A stretch of 64,000 nt of DNA, taken from contig NZ_FNIY01000001.1 in the NCBI RefSeq assembly GCF_900104355.1, forward strand, positions 434,001-498,000, given 5' to 3'. Shown here piece after piece: positions 27,913 through 36,347 of this stretch (positions are counted from its first letter, which is position 1; each line of letters begins with the position of its first letter). The stretch is from Phyllobacterium sp. OV277. Lineage in GTDB: Bacteria; Pseudomonadota; Alphaproteobacteria; Rhizobiales; Rhizobiaceae. Position numbers and translations under genes: made by a program. The notes below the pieces were generated by a model. That model did not search any database. It worked only from the letters and a program-made list of their open reading frames with translations, and was not told the origin of the DNA.

Positions 27913-28266
27913 ATAGTCGCGAACATCGATAATTTCAGGGCGAAGTTCGTTCACCAGCTTTGCATTGCCGGGAGATTGTTCGATTGATTCGGCAATATCG
28001 GCAACGCGAAAGGCACCGACGGCACGCGCAGAACCCTTGAGCGATTTGGCAAGACGAACGCGTTCATCGACATTTGCCTGACCAAGCCGATCAACGATCG
28101 TGCAAATCTGCCGGGAAAACAGGCTGAGGATTTCGGTCTCAAGCGCCCTGTTGCCAAATGTTTCGCGGGTAAGGTGTACGAGATCGATAGGTCGCTTGCG
28201 TGATGGTTTGGATGTTTCGCCGCCCGGCAACGCAAATGCCATTGACGCTTGTTGTGGCAGTGCCAT
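27892..28266 (-). CDS. Hpt-like protein lacking the phospho-accepting histidine
   Basis: A 124-residue four-helix Hpt-type protein. RLAKSLKGSARAVGAFRVAD aligns with the Hpt signature (A-H-x-L-K-G-x-A/S). The position of the phosphorylated histidine is Lys74, encoded AAA. Everything around it, including LKGSARAVGA, is kept. The product therefore cannot accept phosphate in the usual way and may be a decoy, an inhibitor or an adapter for a histidine kinase or receiver. AGGAGA precedes the start. It is divergent from the GPR-like gene. Its stop region has been tandemly duplicated. Confidence 0.75.
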   Translation of the reverse strand: MALPQQASMAFALPGGETSKPSRKRPIDLVHLTRETFGNRALETEILSLFSRQICTIVDRLGQANVDERVRLAKSLKGSARAVGAFRVADIAESIEQSPGNAKLVNELRPEIIDVRDYIAAITR

Positions 28267-28567
28267 TATACTCTCCTGAACACAGACTCGAATGAATGCA
28301 CAAGTTTAATCACTTGCCTGGTATTCTGGGTTAAAGCATGGCGGCTACCCCCCGAATTGGCCTGACGTGGTGAACGAACGGTTAATTCAGGCATTCGGGC
28401 AAAATTTGGATTGGCCCTCAAAAATTAACCTTGTGTTTAAACTTTTAAGCATTTCCCGAATCCATTGTTTCTTTCCAATCCATGTGCCAGTACGATAGAC
28501 TTAAGGCGTAAAGAGTATGGCGCGGTCGACTCCACATGTGGTCGCTGCCCAATATTGCGAGGTAAAC
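28267..28567. other. Divergent promoter gap between the Hpt-like and GPR-like genes
   Basis: AT-rich, with several TTAA words (TTAACC at 28425) but no properly spaced TTAA-N7-TTAA pair, so no firm CtrA site. GAGGTAAAC at 28559-28567 is the ribosome site of the right-hand gene. Confidence 0.4.
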
Positions 28568-31500
28568 ATGGCCACAGCCCCGAAGAATAAAGTAGCGAAA
28601 GCCGAAGATGAACTCGGTGAAGCTCTTGAAAAGGCTCTAGAAATTGATTTCGATGAGTCGACACTCGGCATGGATATGGATCTTTCGCCGATCGACGACG
28701 ATCTGATCTCTTTTAACGATCTTGAGGCCCAGATTTCTCAGGCCGCACAGGAACTGGCAGCGGAAAAACACACGCCGCCGGTGGTGCCTGAACCTGTGAA
28801 ACCCGTGGAAATCAAGGAAACCCTTGCCACGCAGAACACGATTCCGCTGCCTGCCCCCAAGCCGCAGATCATGGCTGCCAACCCGATTCCCGCCGCCCCG
28901 CCCGCGCCGCCAAAGGCACCGGCTGTGCCGCCGCAGACCTTCAAGCCGGCAAATGATGATTTGCTGCAAAACACCCAATCAGCCATCCGCGCAACAGGTT
29001 CGCTTCAGGCGCCGCGCTCCTATGGTCTCGTTACGGCTATCGTCAGCATTCTTTGGGCTGCCGGGGTTATCGCACTCGGTCAGGCCATTTACGGCTCGTC
29101 CCTATGGTCGATTCGCTCCTTCGCCGATTTTGCTGCCGCGCCGCACGCCATTGCGCTTGCGGTCGCGATTATCGTTCCGATCATGCTGTTCTGGGCCTTT
29201 GCCCTGATGGTCCGCCGCGCACAGGAAATGCAATACGCTGCACGTTCCATGGCCGAAGCTGCAATGCGCCTCTCCGAGCCGGAAATGCTCTCTTCCGACC
29301 GCGTGGCCTCGCTGGGCCAGGCCGTTCGCCGTGAAGTCGCCGCCATGAGCGAAGGTGTTGAACGCACCCTCGCCCGCGCCGTTGAGCTGGAAACGCTGGT
29401 ACAGACCGAAGTAAACCAGCTGGAACGCGTCTATACGGACAATGAACACCGCATCCGTACGCTTGTTGACCGCCTCGGCGGTGAACGCGAATCGGTGATC
29501 GGCCATGCCGAACGGGTTCGCGCCTCGATTTCGAGCGCGCATGAGCAGTTGAAGGATGAATTGTCCCTCGCTGGCGATTCGCTACGTGACAATCTGCTCA
29601 ACGCTTCGACCAATCTCACCATGTCGATCAGCCAGTCGGGCGACTCGCTTATTGATCGTCTGACCCAGAGCGGTCACACGATTGCCGAGTCCATCGGTTC
29701 ACGTTCCGACGACATCTCAGCCAAGATCACCACTTCGGGCGAAGCCTTTGCAAATCTTTTGGAAATGCGGATTGCGGCTCTCTCCGAACAGACCGATTCG
29801 GTCACGATGAAACTGGCCGATACACTGGATGGCCGCACCAACAGCATGCTTTCGCTGCTTGGTAACGCCACCCAGACGCTGGTCGGTGAATTTGATACAC
29901 GCCTTGCCGGATTGGACACCACGATCAACGACCGTGGCCGCTCCCTGCTGGCAGAGTTCGAAACCCGCGCCCAGTCGCTGGATGCAAGCACCGAGCGCCT
30001 GAATTCGGCTCTCGAGGCCCGCGCGCGCCAGATCAACGAACAGTTGATCGAACGTACCCGCGACATCGCCAAGACCTTCACCGATGGCCGCGCCTCAATC
30101 GACGGTATTGTCGATGAGACAAAGGCGAAGATCGGCAACGATCTGTCGAGCCTATCGGAATCCGTTGGAAGCCTCTTGTCAGCCAATGCCTCGACCTTTG
30201 CTGACAAACTGGCCGAAAGCCGCGATGCCCTCGCCGCAACCCTGTCGGGCGAAACAGAACGTGCCGCCTCGATCATTCGCGACCAGGCCGGACAGCTTGG
30301 CGATCATACATCGAGCCTGCGTTCCGCTCTCGAAACCAGCACGGCGGCCATCGGCCAGATCATTGATGGCCATACGGCGTCAATTGATGACCGTGCGGCC
30401 GGCCTGCGCTCTGCCCTTGCGGATAATGATGCCCGCATCGGTGCAACGCTTGATTCCCACGCCAAGGCCATCGAAGACCGCACATCGGGCATGCATGCCG
30501 CATTCTCCGATACGGACGAAAAGATCCGCCAGACGCTCGACGAACATGCCCGCAGCATCGATGCCCGCAGTGCTGGCGTTGAAGCGGCGATCCTGGCTGG
30601 CGATGCCCGCATCGGCCAGACGCTCGACGCCCATGCCAAGATCATCGATGATCGCACATCCGGTATGCGCGCCGCCTTTGTCGACACGCACGCCAAGATT
30701 GCCCAGACTCTTGACCATCACGCCAAGAGCCTTGATGAGCGCAATCAGGACATCCAGCTGGCTCTGGCTGGCAGCGATGCCAAGCTTGACGAAACACTGG
30801 CTGCCCACACGCAGGCCATCGACGCCCGCAATGCGGAAATACAGTCAACCCTGCTCAACAGCGGTGCGCGCATTGATGGCACGCTCAACGGCTTCATCGC
30901 ATCCGTTGATGGCCGCACAAGCCGCATCGAAAGCGCATTGACCGGCAGCGATGAGCGCATCAGCAATGTTCTGGCATCCCATGCCAGCGCTATTGAGGAT
31001 CGCACAGCGGGTATCGAACAGGCGCTTGCCAATAGCGATACACGCATCGGTAATACGCTTTCCTCCCATGCCTCGGCATTGGATGAGCGCACGGCAGCCA
31101 TTCAGGCAGCGCTTGAAAACACCCACGCGCAAATCGGCCAGACCCTTGCCGGTCATGCCTCGGTTATCGATGAACGCACAGCGGGTATCCGTTCTGTCCT
31201 CGACAGCAGCAATGCGCAGATCGGCAGCGTGCTCACCTCGCACGTTACCGCCATTGATGAACGCGCAGCAGCACTGCGGGCAACCCTCAATGACAGCAGT
31301 GCCCAGATTGGCGATACACTTGCTACGCATGTTGGTGCGATTGACGAACGGGCAGCGGCCGTCACGGCGGCGCTTGCCAACAGCAACGCCAAGATCGGCA
31401 ATACGCTTGCTTCGCATGTCAACACGCTCGACGAGCGCGCGGCAGCAATTCAGGCAACGATTGCCGATAGCAATACCGGTATCAGCGACACGCTTGCAGC

Positions 31501-33709
31501 ACATATCAACACGATTGATGAGCGTGCAGCGGCGATTGCAGCGACCCTTGCCGACACGGATGCCCGTATTGGCGATACGCTGAACAGCCATGCCAGCGTA
31601 TTGGATGACCGTATCAGCAATATTCGCGCAGCCATGGAACAGGGCAATGCGATCATCAGCCAGACCCTCGACGGTCAGGCAGGGGCAATCACCGATCGCA
31701 CTGTTGCCTTGCAGGCCGTTCTGCAGGATAGCGCCGATGTACTCGCCAAGGCCTTTGAAAACCACGGCGGCACCATCGACGAACGCACCACAACCATGCA
31801 GAGCGCGCTCGCCATGGGTGTCGATAATGTCCGCAAGTCGCTTGAACAGAGCGCCTCGGTTGTTGCCCGCACCCTGCGCGAAAAGATCACCGAAGCCGCT
31901 TCCACTCTTACAGGTGAAGCACAGAAGGCCGGTGAAGCGCTTGATGGTCATGGCGAGGCATTCAGCCTGCGCATGAACGAAAGCCTTGCCGAAACCGAAA
32001 AGCGTCTTGGTCATCGTGCAACCGAAGCTGCCGCTAATCTGGAAGCTCTGGAAGCCCGCTTCACGGCCGCCACGGATTCGACAGCATCGAAGCTTGCCGA
32101 AAGCACGCGCGAACTCAACGAAGTGCTTTCTGCCCGCTCGCAGGAAATCATCAGCATTCTCGACAACACGGCACAGCCGCTGGTTGAGAGCCTTGCTGAT
32201 AATGGCCGCACTCTGGCTTCACAGCTTGTTGAAGCCACCACAGCAGCCACCGAACGCCTGCGCGTGGAAAATGCGGCGCTGATCAATGCCATTGCCAGCC
32301 GGACTGCGGAAACCATCACCGCCGTTCAGCAGGCCAAGGCAGGCCTCACCGATGACGTGAGCAACCTGATCGACCGCCTTTCCTCTTCCAATGCGAAGCT
32401 GGGCGAACTGATCGATATGGCCACCAAGAACCTCGGTGACATTGACGGACGTCTGCTCGACACGACAACAACCTTTGCTGAAAATGCAACGCGTGCTGCC
32501 GAGTCCTTCGAGACCTCGACACGCCTCATCGATGGCAATATCGGCAAGCTCTCGCAGCTGTCCAACGTGACACTTGTGGACATTGCCTCCATCGCCAAGC
32601 GTTTTGACGAACATGGCAAGATGCTGGGTGCAGCCTCCGAACTGATCAACTCGTCCCAGTCGAACCTCGCATCAACCTTTGATGACCGTCAGGTTGCCTT
32701 GCAAAATCTGGCAGCAGGTCTTGTGGAGAAATCCGAGAGCGTCGAAAAGACCATGCGGTCGTTCGAATCCCTCGTCTCCTCCGCTTTCGACCGCGCAGAA
32801 GGCCGTGCCACTCAGACAACCGAACAGATCCGCAATTCGATCTCGGAAGTTGTCGAACAGGCATCGCAGAAGTTCGCCAATGCGACGGACGAAATTCGCC
32901 GCTCCTCAGCTGCTATCCGCGCGGAACTCGAAGAGACCCGTTCGGAACTGCAGCGCGGTGTGATGGACATGCCTGAGGAAGCCAAGCAGTCGACTGCACA
33001 GATGCGCAAGGCGGTTTCCGAGCAGATCAACGCCTTGAAGGAACTGTCGGAAATCGTTCAGAAATCCGGACGTCTGACAGATGTTGGCGAAGCACGGGCA
33101 GCCCGCGCTCCCGCTCCTGCCCGCGTGGCAGCGGCAGCCGCTCCGGCTCCACAGCCGCGCAGCGAACCTGTCGCCGCTCCTCGCGCAGCAGCTCCAGCCC
33201 CTGCCGCACCGGCCCCCGCCATGCGCGGCAGTCTCGATGCCCGTGGCAATGCCGAACAGCCAAAGCAGGGCAATGGCTGGGTTTCCGACCTGCTCCGCCG
33301 CGCTTCCAGTGACGAAGCACCGGCTGAACCCAAGGCAAAGGCGCCTGAAGCCCGCTCGCCCGGTCAGGTGGTTGAATCGCTGAACTCACTTTCAGTCGAT
33401 ATCACCCGTGCGATCGATCATGAGGCTTCTGTTGAACTCTGGCAGCGTTATCGCGCCGGTGAACGCAATGTGTTCACCCGCCGTCTCTACACGCTGAAGG
33501 GCCAGCAGACCTTTGACGAGATCAAGCGCAAATATCAGGCTGATGCCGAGTTCCGCCGTGCGGTTGACCGTTATATGGACGATTTCGAGCGCCTGCTCGA
33601 AGACGTGGCCCGTAACGATCGCGACAATGTCGTCACGCAGAATTACCTCACATCGGATACAGGCAAGGTCTACACCATGCTTGCGCATGCGAGTAACCGC
33701 CTGCGTTGA
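28568..33709 (+). CDS. Growth pole ring (GPR)-like giant coiled-coil membrane protein
   Basis: A 1713-residue protein. The first 150 residues are acidic and then Pro/Ala-rich. Two transmembrane helices follow at about 153-175 (GLVTAIVSILWAAGVIALG) and 192-215 (IALAVAIIVPIMLFWAFALMV). A very long apolipoprotein-like alpha-helical region runs to about residue 1510. Inside it, 16 tandem 29-residue repeats (30392-31783) follow the pattern R-(T/A)-A-x-I-x-x-A-L-x-x-S-x-x-x-I-G-x-T-L. A Pro/Ala linker leads to a conserved C-terminal domain of about 120 residues (GQQTFDEIKRKYQADAEFRR). The layout matches the GPR protein of Agrobacterium, which rings the growing pole and organises unipolar growth. 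The start has GAGGTAAAC directly upstream. Confidence 0.82.
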   Translation: MATAPKNKVAKAEDELGEALEKALEIDFDESTLGMDMDLSPIDDDLISFNDLEAQISQAAQELAAEKHTPPVVPEPVKPVEIKETLATQNTIPLPAPKPQIMAANPIPAAPPAPPKAPAVPPQTFKPANDDLLQNTQSAIRATGSLQAPRSYGLVTAIVSILWAAGVIALGQAIYGSSLWSIRSFADFAAAPHAIALAVAIIVPIMLFWAFALMVRRAQEMQYAARSMAEAAMRLSEPEMLSSDRVASLGQAVRREVAAMSEGVERTLARAVELETLVQTEVNQLERVYTDNEHRIRTLVDRLGGERESVIGHAERVRASISSAHEQLKDELSLAGDSLRDNLLNASTNLTMSISQSGDSLIDRLTQSGHTIAESIGSRSDDISAKITTSGEAFANLLEMRIAALSEQTDSVTMKLADTLDGRTNSMLSLLGNATQTLVGEFDTRLAGLDTTINDRGRSLLAEFETRAQSLDASTERLNSALEARARQINEQLIERTRDIAKTFTDGRASIDGIVDETKAKIGNDLSSLSESVGSLLSANASTFADKLAESRDALAATLSGETERAASIIRDQAGQLGDHTSSLRSALETSTAAIGQIIDGHTASIDDRAAGLRSALADNDARIGATLDSHAKAIEDRTSGMHAAFSDTDEKIRQTLDEHARSIDARSAGVEAAILAGDARIGQTLDAHAKIIDDRTSGMRAAFVDTHAKIAQTLDHHAKSLDERNQDIQLALAGSDAKLDETLAAHTQAIDARNAEIQSTLLNSGARIDGTLNGFIASVDGRTSRIESALTGSDERISNVLASHASAIEDRTAGIEQALANSDTRIGNTLSSHASALDERTAAIQAALENTHAQIGQTLAGHASVIDERTAGIRSVLDSSNAQIGSVLTSHVTAIDERAAALRATLNDSSAQIGDTLATHVGAIDERAAAVTAALANSNAKIGNTLASHVNTLDERAAAIQATIADSNTGISDTLAAHINTIDERAAAIAATLADTDARIGDTLNSHASVLDDRISNIRAAMEQGNAIISQTLDGQAGAITDRTVALQAVLQDSADVLAKAFENHGGTIDERTTTMQSALAMGVDNVRKSLEQSASVVARTLREKITEAASTLTGEAQKAGEALDGHGEAFSLRMNESLAETEKRLGHRATEAAANLEALEARFTAATDSTASKLAESTRELNEVLSARSQEIISILDNTAQPLVESLADNGRTLASQLVEATTAATERLRVENAALINAIASRTAETITAVQQAKAGLTDDVSNLIDRLSSSNAKLGELIDMATKNLGDIDGRLLDTTTTFAENATRAAESFETSTRLIDGNIGKLSQLSNVTLVDIASIAKRFDEHGKMLGAASELINSSQSNLASTFDDRQVALQNLAAGLVEKSESVEKTMRSFESLVSSAFDRAEGRATQTTEQIRNSISEVVEQASQKFANATDEIRRSSAAIRAELEETRSELQRGVMDMPEEAKQSTAQMRKAVSEQINALKELSEIVQKSGRLTDVGEARAARAPAPARVAAAAAPAPQPRSEPVAAPRAAAPAPAAPAPAMRGSLDARGNAEQPKQGNGWVSDLLRRASSDEAPAEPKAKAPEARSPGQVVESLNSLSVDITRAIDHEASVELWQRYRAGERNVFTRRLYTLKGQQTFDEIKRKYQADAEFRRAVDRYMDDFERLLEDVARNDRDNVVTQNYLTSDTGKVYTMLAHASNRLR
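30392..31783 (+). repeat. Sixteen tandem 87-base (29-residue) coding repeats
   Basis: In-frame units begin at each conserved Arg: RAAGLRSALADNDARIGATL, RTSGMHAAFSDTDEKIRQTL and so on, to RTVALQAVLQDSADVLAKAF. Units 7-14 are the most alike (DERAAAI, IGDTLASH). The regular length without indels implies a strong structural constraint, probably an extended helical rod of amphipathic segments. Confidence 0.9.
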
Positions 33710-33730
33710 TCTGAGAACGCTCTGAACTGA

Positions 33731-33758
33731 AAAACGCGGCCTTCGAGCCGCGTTTTTT
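33731..33758 (+). terminator. Terminator of the GPR-like gene
   Basis: AAAACGCGGC pairs with GCCGCGTTTT around CTTCGA, followed by TT. It lies 21 bases past the stop codon. Confidence 0.9.
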
Positions 33759-33780
33759 GTTTGTGGGAGGTGGTGGGGAT

Positions 33781-33920
33781 GGTTCGTGGTCGACATAACA
33801 AGCATGAGGGAGAGTGAGGATGCAACGATAGTCGCAGAGATTGCAGCGCAAAGATTGCAGAATAAAGCTCCCTGCAACCCACTCCTCTCCCTCATGGTGA
33901 GCCTGTCGAACCACGAACCA
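33781..33920. repeat. Family B element, copy in plus orientation
   Basis: Ends GGTCGACATAACAAGCATGAGG and CCTCATGGTGAGCCTGTCGAACC enclose GATGCAACGATAGTCGCAGAG, GCGCAAAGATTGCAG and CTCCCTGCAACCCA. It is nearly the reverse complement of the neighbouring copy at 34002-34140. Confidence 0.75.
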
Positions 33921-34001
33921 TGTTCATGCAAAGTGAATTTGTTGATGAGATACCGATCATCCTCAAATGGCATCCAAACTCATCTGCACTTACTATTGCG
34001 C

Positions 34002-34140
34002 GTGGTTCGACAAGCTCACCATGAGGGAGAGGAATGGGTTGCAGGGAGTCTAGTTCTGCAATCTTTGCGCGCTGCAATCTCTGCGATTATCGTTACATCC
34101 TCACTCTCCCTCATGGTTGTTATGTCGAACCACGAACCAC
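34002..34140. repeat. Family B element, inverted neighbour of the 33781 copy
   Basis: Read on the minus strand it runs GTCGACATAACAACCATGAGG-like, then GATGTAACGATAATCGCAGAG, GCAAAGATTGCAGAACTAG and CTCCCTGCAACCCATTCC, matching 33781-33920 base for base with scattered changes. The pair could form a long hairpin of about 140-base arms. Confidence 0.75.
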
Positions 34141-34178
34141 ACACCCATCCCTCACACACCACTTATCAAACCCAACCC

Positions 34179-35171
34179 TCAATCAGCCATCTGCCGCCCA
34201 AACATCTCCCGGTATGCCGTTGGTGTTGTGGCCAACTGCTGGCGAAAGTGATGCCTGAGAGTGGCGGCAGTGCCAAAACCGGTAGACTCGGCAATCATTT
34301 CCACAGAAAGCAGGGACTGCTCCAGCAGTTCCCTCGCCTTGGCCAAACGTTCTGACAACAGCCATTTGGCTGGTGTCGTGCCTGTCGCCGCCTCGAAACG
34401 GCGCAGGAATGTGCGCGGGCTCATACCCGCCGCCTTGGCCAATGACGCGATGGAAAAATCTGTCGTAAGTTCATTGCGCATTCGCTCCAGCAGCGGGGAC
34501 AGACGAATGCCCTCATGAGCAGGCGGCACAGCGCGTTCGACAAATTGTGCCTGCCCGCCCTCGCGGTGCGGTGCCACCACAAGACGGCGGGCGACCTTGT
34601 TGGCGGCTTCCGTGCCGAAATCGCGCCGGATCAAATGTAAGCAGAGATCAATCCCTGCCGCACTGCCGGCCGAGGTCAGAACACTGCCTTCATCCACATA
34701 AAGGACATTTGGTTCAACCGCGATATCGGGATAACGTTCAGCCAGAAGGTCGGCATAGCGCCAATGCGTCGTTGCCTTGCGCCCCGACAAAAGCCCCGCT
34801 GCCGCCAGCACAAACACGCCGGAGCAGATGGAAAGAATGCGTGCGCCATTAGCATGTGCCTTTCTCAGTGCCTCCGACAACGGCTCAGGCACCGAATGCT
34901 CGACGCCGCGCCAGCCGGGCATGATGATGGTTCCGGCCTGCTCAAAAAGATCGAGCCCGCCATCGGCGATGATGCGAACACCGCCAGTTGCACGCAGTTC
35001 GCCCACCTCAATGCTGGCGACGGCAAACCTGTACCAATCATCGCCCATCTCCGGGCGTGGCAGCCCGAACATTTCCACGACAAGGCCAAATTCGAATGTG
35101 CAGAGCCCGTCATAGGCAACGGCAACAACCAGCGGATTTTCAAGGCGAGCGGCAGTAGATGCGTTTGACAT
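34179..35171 (-). CDS. ftrA: Transcriptional regulator FtrA (GlxA/AraC family)
   Basis: A 330-residue regulator. The N-terminal half is a DJ-1/PfpI-like glutamine-amidotransferase fold, with PLVVAVAYDGLCTFEFG and the nucleophile-elbow-like ARILSICSGVFVLAAAG. The C-terminal 100 residues hold two AraC helix-turn-helices, FSIASLAKAAGMSPRTFLRR and SVEMIAESTGFGTAATLRHH. I used the ATG at 35171 (MSNAST). It is divergent from a rhodanese gene with an 86-base intergenic region that contains a palindrome, so it most likely activates that gene and itself. The effector is unknown. Confidence 0.88.
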   Translation of the reverse strand: MSNASTAARLENPLVVAVAYDGLCTFEFGLVVEMFGLPRPEMGDDWYRFAVASIEVGELRATGGVRIIADGGLDLFEQAGTIIMPGWRGVEHSVPEPLSEALRKAHANGARILSICSGVFVLAAAGLLSGRKATTHWRYADLLAERYPDIAVEPNVLYVDEGSVLTSAGSAAGIDLCLHLIRRDFGTEAANKVARRLVVAPHREGGQAQFVERAVPPAHEGIRLSPLLERMRNELTTDFSIASLAKAAGMSPRTFLRRFEAATGTTPAKWLLSERLAKARELLEQSLLSVEMIAESTGFGTAATLRHHFRQQLATTPTAYREMFGRQMAD

Positions 35172-35186
35172 GATATCGACGATATA

Positions 35187-35200
35187 TGGCAATCTTGCCA
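35187..35200. promoter_or_regulatory. Possible FtrA operator
   Basis: TGGCAA-TC-TTGCCA is a perfect six-base inverted repeat placed midway between the two divergent start codons. CCCAGTTGCC nearby resembles a further half-site. Confidence 0.4.
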
Positions 35201-35257
35201 ACTACCAGTGCCCAGTTGCCTGTCCTATTGATTTGACGTCAAAACAGGAGAGCCCCC

Positions 35258-35683
35258 ATGAGCTATGTCACGGAAACGCCAGCCGCCTCTGCACAGATCG
35301 CCATCGAGCATTTTTCCCGGCTTCTTTCGCTGGAAACCGATTGCGCGGATGTCGCCGCCGCTTTGAAAACAGGTGAACAGGATTTTGTGCTTCTGCATGT
35401 GGTGGGTACACCGGCAGCCTATGAACGCCGTCACGTACCGGGTGCCATTCACCTGCCGCACCGGGAAATATCGGCCGAGCGCATGGCTAAATGGCCTGAT
35501 GATACAGTGTTTATCGCCTATTGCGCCGGGCCGCATTGCAATGGCGCGGATCAAGCCGCGTTAAAGCTGGCGAGACTTGGCCGTCCGGTAAAGATCATGA
35601 TCGGCGGCATAACCGGCTGGGCTGATGAAGAACTACCCTTCGCCACTGGTCCGGAAGCCGGCGCGCTCAAAAAAGTCGCGTAG
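35258..35683 (+). CDS. Rhodanese-domain sulfurtransferase
   Basis: A 141-residue single-domain rhodanese, cytosolic. The active-site loop is FIAYCAGPHCNGADQAA, with the catalytic cysteine in the normal position and a second cysteine four residues later. VPGAIHLPHREI is the conserved CH2A-type strand before it, and MIGGITGWADE the closing motif. It may transfer sulfane sulfur or act as a thiol/arsenate-related reductase. The divergent ftrA next door suggests inducible expression. CAGGAGAG provides the ribosome site. Confidence 0.88.
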   Translation: MSYVTETPAASAQIAIEHFSRLLSLETDCADVAAALKTGEQDFVLLHVVGTPAAYERRHVPGAIHLPHREISAERMAKWPDDTVFIAYCAGPHCNGADQAALKLARLGRPVKIMIGGITGWADEELPFATGPEAGALKKVA

Positions 35684-35686
35684 ACC

Positions 35687-36277
35687 TTAAATAACAGACA
35701 GCGTCCAGGTGACGATATCGCTTGCGGCGCTGTCAAACGCACTATCGAGCGCCTTGATATAGGCGGCATTGCCCTGCCCGCCACTCACAGGCGAAGTTGA
35801 GCGGAACACACGCGTTGCGCGAACCGTGCCGTTCTTGTCGTTGAGAATCTTGATGGCAATCTCGACGACGGCGGTTTCCTTGCCCGAGGCATCGATATCG
35901 AACGTGCGAATATTGCTGATAACCTGATAATCGATTGCCAGCCCCTCGCCGGGACGCCCCACACCGCCAAAACGGCCAGAGCTTTCAAACGCCTGTACCA
36001 GCCGTGTCTGCACAATATTCGGCAGACGATCCGACCATTGCGCGCCCTTGAGGAACGAAATCGCATTGGGCCCGGAGCGGACAACGACATTCTCGCCATC
36101 TAGCGCCTTGAGAGCAGACGGAGCAGCGATCAGAATCTGGCGGCTGCCATGCTTTCTGGATGCACTGTCTGACAGGGACGGGCTGGAAAGATCAAATGTA
36201 TCAAGCTTCTTGGCTCCCGCGCATGCGGAAACGGACAAGGCCATCAGCAGAGCGGCAATTGTCGTTCTTGAATTCAC
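35687..36277 (-). CDS. ABC-type transport auxiliary lipoprotein (PqiC/LptE-like)
   Basis: About 196 residues, with a signal peptide ending in VSAC (lipobox), so probably lipidated and facing the periplasm. The mature part matches the ABC transport auxiliary component family that accompanies MCE operons: KKLDTFDLSSPS, ILIAAPSALKALDGENVVVR, and QWSDRLPNIVQTRLVQAFES (the conserved WxDxLPxLVQxRL region). The start is uncertain: a GTG at 36277 has GGGAAGAGA upstream, and a GTG at 36310 would add 11 residues. It is the last gene of the Mla-type operon with the MCE and ATPase genes upstream. Confidence 0.82.
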   Translation of the reverse strand: MNSRTTIAALLMALSVSACAGAKKLDTFDLSSPSLSDSASRKHGSRQILIAAPSALKALDGENVVVRSGPNAISFLKGAQWSDRLPNIVQTRLVQAFESSGRFGGVGRPGEGLAIDYQVISNIRTFDIDASGKETAVVEIAIKILNDKNGTVRATRVFRSTSPVSGGQGNAAYIKALDSAFDSAASDIVTWTLSVI

Positions 36278-36347
36278 CAATGGTCTCTTCCCTGTCACGC
36301 AACGCTTCACGATTCATTAACCTTCATGCGATGCAGTTTTGCCAAAG

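Noticed and set aside
30845-32014. 389-codon minus-strand frame opposite the GPR-like repeats
   Set aside because: It arises because the 87-base repeat lacks stops on the reverse strand. Codon bias and domain evidence favour the plus strand.
33786-34355. 189-codon plus-strand frame after the GPR-like gene
   Set aside because: It is composed of two family B repeats running into the antisense of ftrA; no domain and no ribosome site.
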